Source: G023898405 sp964368985 (GTDB lineage: Bacteria; Myxococcota; UBA727; JABDBI01). Taken from it: a DNA stretch of 64,000 nucleotides. A model generated the notes under the pieces. The model was not told where the DNA came from and made no database searches. It worked only from the letters and a program-made list of their open reading frames with translations. The stretch covers positions 1-64,000 of the forward strand of contig CAYJDW010000002.1 in assembly GCA_964368985.1 (NCBI GenBank), given 5' to 3'. Shown here one piece after another: positions 34,096 through 42,285 of this stretch (position 1 is the stretch's first letter; every line of letters starts with the position of its first letter). The position numbers and the translations under genes were made by a program.

Positions 34096-35592
34096 ATGAA
34101 CATGAGAAAGAGGGGATGGTTCATACTATGGATCGCAATGCAGGGCCTATTAATTCTCAATAGTGGTTGTCGACGATCGATCAAAAACGACCCCCTAAAC
34201 ATGGCGGAAACTCGGAGGTCTGCGGTTGAGATAGACCCACATTATATGGCATGCCATGAGTTTAGTGGCTCCACGAAAAGCGTTGAAAGAGCCATGACTG
34301 AGAAGATCGTAATTCTTTACAGTTCGGGGGGCGCTGGTCATAAATCTGCTGCAGATGCGGTCGAGCGTGCCTTGCATGCGGTTGAGGAGCAAATGCTCGG
34401 AAAGGGTCGCAAATATGTTATTGCTCAGGTTGATGTTTTATATGGCCTCTTACCCAAGCAAGATCTTTTCGATGAATATTTGAAAGCGGAAGAATGGGGA
34501 AAATTAAAAAACCTGAGCGCAATGCAGGGGATCGCCGAAAAATTGATCAATGCGAGACAAGTGTTCTGGGACAACAAAGTGCTGAATCGCATAATGCGCG
34601 CTTGTGACGAGCGCCCGCCATCTATGCTGATTAGCGTTTTCCCGGTGGCAAACTATGTTTATGCCGATATTGCGAAGAAAAATAACATTCCGATGGTCAT
34701 CGTTCCGACCGATTATGAAATCAGTCACTTTCTTAATAAAATCGATGAATCAAATAAGCAGTCAGCCAATGTATTTTTGAGTTTGCCTTTAAAGGAGCCT
34801 GAAGTTTTGGCGCCGCTTCATAGGAAAGGCTCGAGCAAACCAAGCATTCCTTATTGCATTACGGGATATCCTTTGCGCCATGAATTTATTGCCCTTCGGA
34901 CCAAGATTGATGCTGCGACAAAAAATGGTCCTTTAGTGGAAGCATCGGAAATTGTTAAATATCGCCAGTCAGTTTTAAAAGTTCCCAGAGGCGCCAAAAG
35001 CCTCATGATCACCTTGGGTGGTAAAGGCGGGGCACTCGAGTTGATTTTGCAATATCTGCAGAAACTGCATTTTATGCAAGAACGCACGCCTTTGGGCAAG
35101 CCTTTGCATGTCATCATTGCCTCAGGCGGAGATCAGGCGATCCTTGACGGCCTTAAAGCCAAATCGCCAACTTTTGCCAACAATGCACTCTTTAAAACCC
35201 AAATTCTTGGTCGATTGGATGCTCGCAACATGGCGCTGACGATGGCCTCAGTTGATGCCGTCTTACTTAAACCGGGAGGCTCGACAGTGGCCGAAGCCAT
35301 CATGCTTGGAACACCGATGATTATCAAATCCGATTCCGCCGCTGCTTTGCATTGGGAAAGAACCAATATGAACTTGGTGAAACGCTTGGGTTGGGGGGTG
35401 GATCTCGTTCCCGCTCCTCAACTTCGGGTCAATTCAAATGATTTGGTGGCTAAAGTCAAACAAGTCCTAAACTCCCCCACCCGGCGTAATAAGACTCCCT
35501 TCATTAATTTCCACACCCAATTTTCTCGACTCGTCGAAGCTGTTCAACACCGCAACGAGCGAGAGCTGGATAAATCCATTTGCGTGCAATGA
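34096..35592 (+). CDS. MGDG-synthase-like glycosyltransferase with lipoprotein signal
   Basis: A 498-residue protein combining an MGDG-synthase-type N-domain (ILYSSGGAGHKSAADAVERA, and later VIVPTDYEISHF) with a GT28-type C-domain (KPGGSTVAEAIMLGTPMI). That pair makes glycolipids from diacylglycerol and a nucleotide sugar. Oddly, the N-terminus from ATG 34096 is a lipoprotein-like signal (LNSGC). If exported, the enzyme would face the periplasm, where nucleotide sugars are absent. Either the signal is a membrane anchor with cytosolic orientation, or the protein is not a standard transferase. CAGG lies before the start. Confidence 0.75.
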   Translation: MNMRKRGWFILWIAMQGLLILNSGCRRSIKNDPLNMAETRRSAVEIDPHYMACHEFSGSTKSVERAMTEKIVILYSSGGAGHKSAADAVERALHAVEEQMLGKGRKYVIAQVDVLYGLLPKQDLFDEYLKAEEWGKLKNLSAMQGIAEKLINARQVFWDNKVLNRIMRACDERPPSMLISVFPVANYVYADIAKKNNIPMVIVPTDYEISHFLNKIDESNKQSANVFLSLPLKEPEVLAPLHRKGSSKPSIPYCITGYPLRHEFIALRTKIDAATKNGPLVEASEIVKYRQSVLKVPRGAKSLMITLGGKGGALELILQYLQKLHFMQERTPLGKPLHVIIASGGDQAILDGLKAKSPTFANNALFKTQILGRLDARNMALTMASVDAVLLKPGGSTVAEAIMLGTPMIIKSDSAAALHWERTNMNLVKRLGWGVDLVPAPQLRVNSNDLVAKVKQVLNSPTRRNKTPFINFHTQFSRLVEAVQHRNERELDKSICVQ

Positions 35593-35629
35593 TAAGCTCT
35601 TAATGGCTAAGCCTCAAATATCTTGCTTA

Positions 35630-35860
35630 TTATTGCTTCTCTGCATCGCTGGAATCAACCGGTTTCATAGGGAGTTGGCCCGAAGGACTCAAGTTGCAAC
35701 ATTCGTTAGTTGGATCTTCCTTGCAAATACTCATTTTTTGATAACAAGGGTGGTTTGGGGCTAGCTTCAAATATTCTGCGTTAGCATCGCTCAGGTTTAT
35801 CTCGCCAGCAAACATAGTCATTGAAGCAAAAACTGCCATAATGGCAAATATTGAACGCAT
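35630..35860 (-). CDS. Small secreted cysteine protein
   Basis: Unrecognised 76-residue protein with signal peptide (cleaved near MFA, residue 18). The mature part has four cysteines (one in HPCY, one in SICKE, a CC pair in NECCN), probably paired as disulfides. No family was identified. It lies convergent to the glycosyltransferase gene, followed on the same strand by a small lipoprotein gene upstream. Confidence 0.6.
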   Translation of the reverse strand: MRSIFAIMAVFASMTMFAGEINLSDANAEYLKLAPNHPCYQKMSICKEDPTNECCNLSPSGQLPMKPVDSSDAEKQ

Positions 35861-35948
35861 TTAATTACTCCGTTTATTTATATAATGTAGTTATTATATA
35901 TGTTTATTATTTAGCAGCGTGAGTTAGTTTAAGCCAGATGTTTTTTGG

Positions 35949-36347
35949 TTATTTTTGATGGCCATTTTGAGCGGCTTCGATTATCTTTTGAATTTCGGGG
36001 TTTTTAAATAGTAACTGTCCTTTTAATATCACCGAAATTACCAAAGCATTTTCTTTTAGCCACAAAAGTGCTGCTGCCTTTTGTTCCGGGCTTGTATCCC
36101 CCGAGCCTATGACTTGAGCGTTCATGACGGACGCAGCAATAGTACCTTTGCGACCCACCACGGTAGTTTCTCCAACTTGAAAAGTGGCGAAATCCTTGTC
36201 ATCAGCTAGGATATCCTCGGGCCGGACAGCGCCATTTTTGGCTGTTTTAACCACTTCGTTAGCTTTATTTTTGTCTCCTGGCTTGCAGGCAGATAACGAT
36301 GTAAAAATTATAAGTAATTGAAGGCAATGTTTAAGTGTGTTTTTCAT
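35949..36347 (-). CDS. Small lipoprotein of unknown function
   Basis: A 132-residue predicted lipoprotein (lipobox LSAC, Cys21). The rest is soluble with a central region (TFQVGETTVVGRKGTIAAS) and helical ends; no known domain was seen. It is divergent from the toxin-like glycosyltransferase gene, with palindromic sites in the 245-base gap. Function unknown. Confidence 0.6.
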   Translation of the reverse strand: MKNTLKHCLQLLIIFTSLSACKPGDKNKANEVVKTAKNGAVRPEDILADDKDFATFQVGETTVVGRKGTIAASVMNAQVIGSGDTSPEQKAAALLWLKENALVISVILKGQLLFKNPEIQKIIEAAQNGHQK

Positions 36348-36413
36348 AATGTTGTCCTGTTAATCTTCATTTATAGTAATCATTCTAGGCTACGCATTGT
36401 CTTTGTCAATAAC

Positions 36414-36431
36414 TTACTGATCGATCGGTAA
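36414..36431. promoter_or_regulatory. Operator-like palindrome
   Basis: TTACTGATCGATCGGTAA is an 18-base dyad with one mismatched pair, flanked by AT-rich sequence in the divergent gap between the small lipoprotein gene and the gene at 36593. The size and symmetry suit a TetR-type or similar dimeric regulator; no regulator gene lies nearby. Confidence 0.45.
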
Positions 36432-36552
36432 ATTATTTTAGATTCAAGCGATAAGTCAACTTAGTGGAGGGTAGAAGGGTCGCTGGCAACTGAAAAAAAT
36501 AAGCTTTGCTAGTTTGTTTCATAAATGAGCAAGATATATCATAAAAACCCGA

Positions 36553-36574
36553 GGAGCATTTTTAAAAATGCTCC
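36553..36574. promoter_or_regulatory. Perfect 22-base palindrome upstream of 36593 gene
   Basis: Arms GGAGCATTTTT and AAAAATGCTCC join with no loop, so it reads the same on both strands. It ends about 12 bases before the ribosome site AAAGGA of the toxin-like glycosyltransferase gene. Either an operator or an RNA fold that could sequester the leader. Confidence 0.5.
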
Positions 36575-36592
36575 TTCGTTTAAAGGATGACT

Positions 36593-37978
36593 ATGCAAAT
36601 ATTAATGATACTAGCGAAGCGTTTTATTTTTTTGGTATTTATTAGTTATCTATTAATGCTAAATGCCTGCAGCAAAAATCCTTCTGGAAATCTAGACGAA
36701 GCACGAGAAGCAAGAAAGGAATGGTTTAAGGAATATTTTTTGCGTGCAGCTAATGACAAAGATAATTCCCTGCGTATTTTTTGCTTATGGTTCGGCGGCG
36801 ATCGTCAGGCTTACACCTCAAAAATTTTTATCGGCGGCAATGAAATAGAATCAACTAAGTGGTTTGCTGGGGTTGAGGATCTACTGCTGGGCTTCAAAGA
36901 GGCTAAGCTTGCTCATCTCAAATTTATTTTTGAAATAGTAGTAGATGATGCCACCAAGAATTCAGAAGTAAAAAAACTCACCTCGCTTCAGGAGAGATTT
37001 CCTCACCATTTCAAAGTCACGCCGCTGAGCAGTATTGCACCGAAGAATCTGCCCCCAAAAGAAATTCTTGAACACGCATTTCTTGGCAATCCAGCCTTTG
37101 CGGCCGATGCCATAAGGATTTGGTATTTGCGCCAACCAGATTATTTCACCAACGTTTATATCGACGTGGACACCTTCATCGATAAAACTACCCACTATGA
37201 ACGCTATAAAAATTATAAGATATTTGGCCGTGAAGTAGAGCCTGGATATGTGTATTTTGCGAATATAAATAATGAGTATTTAGTCGATAAGAGCTTTTCA
37301 GATGATAAGATTGAGATTCTTAAAAAAAATGGTTTAGAAGAATATGAAAAAAATAAAGTTTTGATTTCTCATTATAAAAATAGAGCTCGATTTTTAAATT
37401 TTTCCTCCACCAATGATAGTTTCAATGCTTATAAAAAAGACCTGGATTATCTTGTAGAATACCAAATTAAAAATTCCGATAATGTTATCGACATGGTATC
37501 TGCAATTATATATACTTTTGGTCCAGGATTATGGCTAACTTTAAGTTCCGGTGCTCATCCAGATATAAAAGAAAATCCAGGAATAAATGACCAAGCCGTG
37601 AGTGCCCAAGCCTGGAAAGGAGGGAATCAAATTCCCGTCGGCTATCAAAGCTTACGCGTAAGAAATTTCAATAAATTGCTTTTCCTCGATAAAATCAAAG
37701 ATCACCCAGATGTAGAACAAAGGCTGACCAAAATAGTGCTTAATCTTAATTATCTCGGGTGGGATTATGATTATTTTTCAAGATTCCCCGAGAAGGAGTT
37801 GAGTCAACTTTTGGCCAAGGAAATTTCGCAGTTTTGGCAAGAGGCCCTCGCTATTCTAGAGCTGAAAATTGACAAGTCTGACATAGAAGCAATAAAAGAG
37901 GAGTTTAAGAAAGCGGCCGGGGGGCTCTATATCGCCCTAGGTTTGCTTCCTCCTACTCGCCAGGGGGATAGGTTCTAA
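36593..37978 (+). CDS. DXD-type glycosyltransferase-like lipoprotein (clostridial-toxin-like)
   Basis: A 461-residue predicted lipoprotein (lipobox LNAC, Cys26) with the hallmarks of GT-A transferases of the TcdA/TcdB or GT32 type. FAADAIRIWYL (residues ~169-179) matches the conserved ASDilR segment, and YIDVDTF (Asp191 and Asp193) gives the metal/UDP-sugar DXD motif. LWFGG at the first strand and a later GPGLWLTL region also fit. Clostridial relatives glucosylate host GTPases. Export of this one suggests an effector or surface-acting role, but the target is unknown. I prefer ATG 36593 over ATG 36587, which overlaps the AAAGGA site. It overlaps the convergent next gene by 26 bases. Confidence 0.65.
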   Translation: MQILMILAKRFIFLVFISYLLMLNACSKNPSGNLDEAREARKEWFKEYFLRAANDKDNSLRIFCLWFGGDRQAYTSKIFIGGNEIESTKWFAGVEDLLLGFKEAKLAHLKFIFEIVVDDATKNSEVKKLTSLQERFPHHFKVTPLSSIAPKNLPPKEILEHAFLGNPAFAADAIRIWYLRQPDYFTNVYIDVDTFIDKTTHYERYKNYKIFGREVEPGYVYFANINNEYLVDKSFSDDKIEILKKNGLEEYEKNKVLISHYKNRARFLNFSSTNDSFNAYKKDLDYLVEYQIKNSDNVIDMVSAIIYTFGPGLWLTLSSGAHPDIKENPGINDQAVSAQAWKGGNQIPVGYQSLRVRNFNKLLFLDKIKDHPDVEQRLTKIVLNLNYLGWDYDYFSRFPEKELSQLLAKEISQFWQEALAILELKIDKSDIEAIKEEFKKAAGGLYIALGLLPPTRQGDRF

Positions 37979-38330
37979 GCTTGTAGACTCTCAAAAATTT
38001 CTTCCATGCCGAGAGGAATGGCACGGCTTTAAATTGGGAAAAATAGGAATGCCCCAGCATGAAAGAAAATTCTTCTTTAAGTGCCTGGTTTCTGAGACGA
38101 TAATCAACGAGAAATCGTTCCAGGTCGGCAAGATTAAAAAATTCGTCGGGCATAGTGATGTTGGCGATGGGCCCGGTCAGAATAAATTTTATTCTTGGGC
38201 CGTCTAATTCATGTCTTAAATAGGCTCCATTATAGAGCCTATCGGAATCAGTGAAAAAAACGTCCGGGCGAGCGCTGAGGGTGCTGGTAAAAAATAAGGC
38301 TAAAATGGCGGTTTTTATGAAAATTTTCAT
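37953..38330 (-). CDS. Small secreted protein of unknown function
   Basis: A 125-residue protein with signal peptide (cleaved after LSA, residue 19). No cysteine or catalytic motif is evident. The mature part is mixed with an aromatic-rich middle (FFNLADLERFLVDY). Its 3' end overlaps the 3' end of the toxin-like glycosyltransferase gene on the other strand, a rather unusual tight convergent arrangement. Confidence 0.6.
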   Translation of the reverse strand: MKIFIKTAILALFFTSTLSARPDVFFTDSDRLYNGAYLRHELDGPRIKFILTGPIANITMPDEFFNLADLERFLVDYRLRNQALKEEFSFMLGHSYFSQFKAVPFLSAWKKFLRVYKLRTYPPGE

Positions 38331-38548
38331 GTTTTTAGGTAGTAATAATAGTCTTCGATTTCAAGTAAAAATTACTGATTTAATAATTCTTTGACTTTGC
38401 TGGATAATTTTAAGCCGATTTACGGGTCTATAAATTGAAATTCTATCGATTCTAGTTTAGCCGATGCCTAGATGGCTAAAAACTAGAGCCCGTGTTAATA
38501 GACGTTTATCTTGAGCGTTCGCATCAATGGTTAGTGGTCGAGGTTTTT

Positions 38549-39700
38549 ATGAGATATTTATTTTTTGTGACTTGGTTATTAGTAGGGTTTTTTCCTATCT
38601 CGTGTGGGAATAAAGGATCATCGGATTCTTCGAATTTTTCGAATCCTGCGAATACTTTTAATCCCAGTCCTAAGGTTGAGAGTAAATGTACCCTAAAGAA
38701 TCAGGATCAATGCGAACTAAATATTCTTGATAATTGTATTTGGAACTTCGATCGCTGCATGAATAAAATTCTTGAGTATGCGCCTGTCGTTCCGAAAGAG
38801 CTCGGAAAAGTGAAAATGGTGGCCGTTGGTAAGGGTTTTTGCGCTATAGATATGAATGATGAGCTCTGGTGCATTCCTCAATCCATTTTAGAACGACAAA
38901 TTCTTCCCCGGCCAACGAAAAAATATCGCCATGTCGCTATGGCTATAGATGCAGTATTGAGGAGTAAAATTTGCGCCACTGAACTTGATGGCACAAGTGT
39001 CTGTTTCGACAAAGGAAAAGAGGAAAAAGGCCCCACCACAGATAAAGTTCTAGAGACGATTCCTTCTCCCCACCACGATACGATCTGTGCTTTTTCGCAG
39101 AAGAAACTCTATTGCGAGTCAAACCAAAAAGCTTTTGAAAAACTTGATGATTTTTCGAATGACCCCGATATCCAAAGGTGGGCTAAAAAGAACGCCACTG
39201 ATGCCATGCCTGATTTCCAAAAAATTGCTTTTTTGGGATCAAATTATGGTAGTGATGCAAAGAAATTTTTTACCGCATTTTCCAGTTCAAAAGTCCTCGT
39301 AGGCGTTCGGGATGATACTAAAGCAAGTCTTTGGGATATGGCAAAACTCGGTAGTGGGCGCGCTGCAATATATGAAGATATTTTAAGTTTTAGCACTTAT
39401 AATGAGGCTTATTGTATCATTGCCGAAGATAAAAAAGGATTAGTTTGTGATGGTGGAAAATATCACAGTTTAGTTGATACTCCTAAAGATATTCAAAATG
39501 CTGACTTGGTTCAGGTGGCCACGGCGTTGGAGCATACCTGCGTGATCCTTAAGGGCTCCGGCGAGCTTAAATGTTGGGGAGCCAAGAGAAAAATTAAAAA
39601 TATGCCGCCAAATCTCTCTGGCGTAAAGCAAGTTGCCGTGAGTGAAGAGATGACTTGTTTTATTGACAAAGCCGATATGCTGAATTGTTTTGGCGAATAG
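38549..39700 (+). CDS. RCC1/BLIP-II-like repeat lipoprotein
   Basis: Predicted lipoprotein of 383 residues from the ATG at 38549 (GAGG upstream; lipobox FPISC). It contains several diverged repeats of the RCC1-like beta-propeller type: VAVGKGFCAIDMNDELWCI, CVILKGSGELKCWG and VAVSEEMTCFIDKADMLNCF. Each has a pair of cysteines that may form a disulfide in the blade. RCC1-like propellers bind proteins; partner unknown. A weak dyad near 38452-38485 lies upstream. Confidence 0.65.
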   Translation: MRYLFFVTWLLVGFFPISCGNKGSSDSSNFSNPANTFNPSPKVESKCTLKNQDQCELNILDNCIWNFDRCMNKILEYAPVVPKELGKVKMVAVGKGFCAIDMNDELWCIPQSILERQILPRPTKKYRHVAMAIDAVLRSKICATELDGTSVCFDKGKEEKGPTTDKVLETIPSPHHDTICAFSQKKLYCESNQKAFEKLDDFSNDPDIQRWAKKNATDAMPDFQKIAFLGSNYGSDAKKFFTAFSSSKVLVGVRDDTKASLWDMAKLGSGRAAIYEDILSFSTYNEAYCIIAEDKKGLVCDGGKYHSLVDTPKDIQNADLVQVATALEHTCVILKGSGELKCWGAKRKIKNMPPNLSGVKQVAVSEEMTCFIDKADMLNCFGE

Positions 39701-40057
39701 TTAGTTTAAGCGCTGCGGATTAATACCTATTTTAGTGTTTGTGCCAAGCATAATAGTCAGTCCATGAAAAAGGCTTGGTAAGAGCGGGATTAAGTTTATA
39801 ATGGGTATTAAATCGCAGGCCAAGGCTGCCAGCGCGATGCTGCCCAATTGGGGTTTATTAATTTGGCGGCCCCGTAGAAAACTTATCCCCACGGCCAGGC
39901 CTAAAGATAAAGCATGAACGCTAAAACCCCAGCGAGCCTGATCGGAAAAAATATTGGCCATCATGGAATTCGAGCCCACCCAAGGCAGTATATAGCTGGG
40001 GAGGATGAGGATTGTGTAGGCATAAAAAAACCATTGTCGTTTAAAAAACTCAAACAT
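39701..40057 (-). CDS. Small multi-span membrane protein
   Basis: A 118-residue protein with about three to four hydrophobic segments (residues 12-28, 45-60, 68-85, 88-103). No family was identified. It abuts the preceding convergent gene with no spacing. Upstream lies a fragment resembling the ABC ATPase gene at 40.7 kb. Confidence 0.55.
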   Translation of the reverse strand: MFEFFKRQWFFYAYTILILPSYILPWVGSNSMMANIFSDQARWGFSVHALSLGLAVGISFLRGRQINKPQLGSIALAALACDLIPIINLIPLLPSLFHGLTIMLGTNTKIGINPQRLN

Positions 40058-40076
40058 AGGAGCAACCTCATCATGC

Positions 40077-40131
40077 GGGCTAATAAAATTGTCAGGTGGG
40101 GATTAATAACACTTTTTAGCAATTTAACCAT
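40077..40131 (-). pseudogene. Fragment of an ABC ATPase gene
   Basis: On the minus strand this stretch translates to MVKLLKSVINPHLTIL, which parallels MVKLLKSVVNDRLTII in the ABC ATPase at 40662-41384. The two share 23 identical bases (40109-40131 and 40846-40868), plus weaker similarity to the left (CTAATAAAA). No continuation was found, so it is a short duplicated remnant. Confidence 0.6.
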
Positions 40132-40233
40132 TAGGAGGGCCGGGCCAATCAACCGTGCTATTAATTAATACAATTCAAGACATTCCGAGCTTGCTCACAT
40201 TAATATAAATTGTCACAAAGAGGGAGCTAGCGC

Positions 40234-40674
40234 ATGTATAAGCAATGGTGTGAATTTTCTTTTATTCTTAAGCCATCTACCCGCGGCGGTGTCGGGGTTT
40301 TTGCGACTCACCCGATCATTGCGGAATCTCCAATTTTTCATCGCCCTTTTACTATGAGAATATTGGCCATCAACGAAATTCCACCTGCGCTACGTCAATA
40401 TTGTATCTATATTAATGAGGAAGAAGCTATTTGTCCTGAGCATTTTGCCCATATGGAGATTGCCTGGTTCATCAATCATTCCGACCAGCCTAATATTATG
40501 AGACGTATGCCTATTCGTAACTTTGGGGCAGCAAATAAAATGGATACTCTTAATGATATGAAAATGCGGTCAATGTATTCTATTAAAAATATTGAAATGG
40601 ATGAAGAAATTTTGATTGATTATAATCATTTGAATGAACCCGAGCATTTGAAAGAAGATTATTATCGAAGATAA
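40234..40674 (+). CDS. SET-domain protein
   Basis: A compact 146-residue protein consisting of a SET domain, the fold of lysine methyltransferases. The three hallmark motifs are present: RGGVGVFATHPI near residues 17-28 (SAM site), INHSDQPN (residues 80-87, the NHSxxPN motif), and EEILIDYN (residues 124-131, with the catalytic-type Tyr130). Bacterial SET proteins may modify the bacterium's own proteins or host histones. There is no signal peptide. Its 3' end overlaps the convergent ABC ATPase gene by 13 bases. Confidence 0.8.
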   Translation: MYKQWCEFSFILKPSTRGGVGVFATHPIIAESPIFHRPFTMRILAINEIPPALRQYCIYINEEEAICPEHFAHMEIAWFINHSDQPNIMRRMPIRNFGAANKMDTLNDMKMRSMYSIKNIEMDEEILIDYNHLNEPEHLKEDYYRR

Positions 40675-41384
40675 ATTTGGCGATGGCTTTTTAGCAAAGG
40701 CCATTCGGGGAGGTCAGCCTCAAAATCAGCAGAGGGCCCTGCCCATGCTTTCTGACCATTTATTAGAATCAGCAGATCTCCGCCTAAATAGTTCGTCTCC
40801 GCCAAATCGTGACTAATAAAAATAATCGTCAAGCGATCATTCACGACACTTTTTAGCAATTTAACCATAGCTAGCCTCAAGACCGTATCAAGTCCTGAAA
40901 AAGGCTCGTCCATGATCAAGAGGCGCGGATTGCTGGCCATCGCTCGGGCGAGCGCAAGGCGTTGTTGCTCGCCTTGGGACAATTCATGGGGACGTCTCGT
41001 TTTAAGATTGTCGAGCTGGAAAGTCACTAATAGCTCGTCAATATTTAACGCTGTTGGCGCGAAAGAGCGGGTGAGTAAAAGAGTCTGGATAACACTTAGA
41101 TGCGGCCATAGGCTCAGGTTTTGCGGCACATAGGCAAAGCGTCGTTTAGAGATTGGGGAGGTGATTTTATTATCGTGTTGCAGCAGTTCTTCATAAAAAT
41201 AAATTTTGCCGGCGACATTAAAGCCAGTCGCCAAGCCTAAAATAGTACGGGCCAGGGTGGATTTACCGCTCCCGGAAGGCCCCATGAGGGAGAGGATTTT
41301 GCCGCTTGGGACCGAGATATTAATGCTTTTGAGGATGGGGTGGGAAGAGGCGTTTACTGATAGGTTTTCGGTTATAAGGCCCAT
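40662..41384 (-). CDS. Orphan ABC transporter ATP-binding protein
   Basis: A 240-residue ATPase with Walker A GPSGSGKS, Q-loop VPQNLSLW, signature LSQGEQQR, Walker B LLIMDEPFSGLD and H-loop ISHD. It resembles importer ATPases of the polar-amino-acid/phosphate/thiamine type. No permease gene is adjacent: downstream is the convergent SET gene and upstream is a repeat then a tRNA/rRNA methyltransferase. Its partner must be elsewhere. A fragment of this gene lies at 40.1 kb. Confidence 0.85.
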   Translation of the reverse strand: MGLITENLSVNASSHPILKSINISVPSGKILSLMGPSGSGKSTLARTILGLATGFNVAGKIYFYEELLQHDNKITSPISKRRFAYVPQNLSLWPHLSVIQTLLLTRSFAPTALNIDELLVTFQLDNLKTRRPHELSQGEQQRLALARAMASNPRLLIMDEPFSGLDTVLRLAMVKLLKSVVNDRLTIIFISHDLAETNYLGGDLLILINGQKAWAGPSADFEADLPEWPLLKSHRQIYLR

Positions 41385-41420
41385 AATAAATCCCCAATCT
41401 GCTCGCGTCCCTTTAAGAAG

Positions 41421-41494
41421 TGCGTTGTTGCATAAATGCGGCCCATTTTAGCACCACACTCCCTCGCCCGCTTGCGGGCGAGGGAGTGTGGTGC
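41421..41494. repeat. TIR-like motif plus 21-bp perfect palindrome
   Basis: GCGTTGTTGCATAAATGCGG (from 41422) repeats the motif seen at 23812. It is followed after about 10 bases by perfect 21-bp arms (41451-41471 and 41474-41494) around a TT loop; the centre is CGCCCGCTTGCGGGCG. This strong hairpin belongs to the window's palindromic family and may serve as a terminator for the minus-strand gene upstream. Confidence 0.7.
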
Positions 41495-41539
41495 CGGGCC
41501 TTAGCCTCTTTTAAAAAACCTTCACACTGGGCGGATTAC

Positions 41540-42283
41540 TCACACCCGCCACAAATACATTAAAATAGCCCCCGCCACAGCCACATTGAGGGATTCAGTC
41601 GCATTGCTCATGGGCAAGGAAACTTTCCTGCCAAGTGCGCTTATTTCTTTACTCAAGCCAGCAACCTCCGAGCCCAAGGCGAGAGCGATTGCGACCGGCG
41701 TGTTCAATGTCTCAGGGGCTTTGCCATCGAGCTCAGCGACGTGGAGAGGGAGTTTTTCGAGCTCAAGAATTTGTTTTAGCTCACTAAGCTTTCCACTCTT
41801 CAAATGCAAACGAAAACAAGCACCCTTAGAAGCTTGAAGGGCTTTTTCGCCGAAAGGATCGGCTGAGCCCTCCAATAAAAAAATGTGATCCCATCCAAAA
41901 GCCAAAGCGCTGCGAAAAATGGTGCCTAAATTTCCTGGGTCTTTGATTTGGTCGAGGATCAGGAGGCGTTTACAGCCCTTAAAAGAAATTTCAGTAGGGC
42001 ACGGAAATTCTGCGATCCAATCAGGCAACATCGGCAGATTGGTGATTTTCTCCATCACTTCATCGCTCACCTTTAGGAAGGGAGCTGAGGGCGGAGGAAG
42101 CGACGCGTTTTCTCGGATCATAATAAGCCGGGGAGGCAAATAATGCATGAGCTCGGTGATCACCTGGCTGCCCGGCACGAGGGCTGAGCCTTCCTTGATA
42201 CGTTCGGAGGATTTTGTGCGCAAGCGCACCCATTTTTTGACGATAGGATTCGAAGTGCTCGACAGGTATTTTTCCTTAGACAT
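41540..42283 (-). CDS. TrmH/SpoU-family RNA 2'-O-methyltransferase
   Basis: A 247-residue SPOUT enzyme that methylates a ribose in tRNA or rRNA. Motif 1 is LDQIKDPGNLGTIFRSA, motif 2 is LGSEVAGLS, and motif 3 is SNATESLNVAVAGAILMY; together these form the knot. The N-terminal 90 residues form the L30e-like substrate-binding domain (SNPIVKKWVRLR). Which RNA it modifies cannot be told. It lies 2 bases downstream of the NlpC/P60 gene on the same strand. Confidence 0.92.
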   Translation of the reverse strand: MSKEKYLSSTSNPIVKKWVRLRTKSSERIKEGSALVPGSQVITELMHYLPPRLIMIRENASLPPPSAPFLKVSDEVMEKITNLPMLPDWIAEFPCPTEISFKGCKRLLILDQIKDPGNLGTIFRSALAFGWDHIFLLEGSADPFGEKALQASKGACFRLHLKSGKLSELKQILELEKLPLHVAELDGKAPETLNTPVAIALALGSEVAGLSKEISALGRKVSLPMSNATESLNVAVAGAILMYLWRV

Positions 42284-42285
42284 CT

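Noticed and set aside
39961..40152. Minus-strand open frame of 63 codons overlapping the small membrane protein gene
   Set aside because: It overlaps the real gene in another frame; only the part matching the ABC ATPase is meaningful, and that is a remnant.
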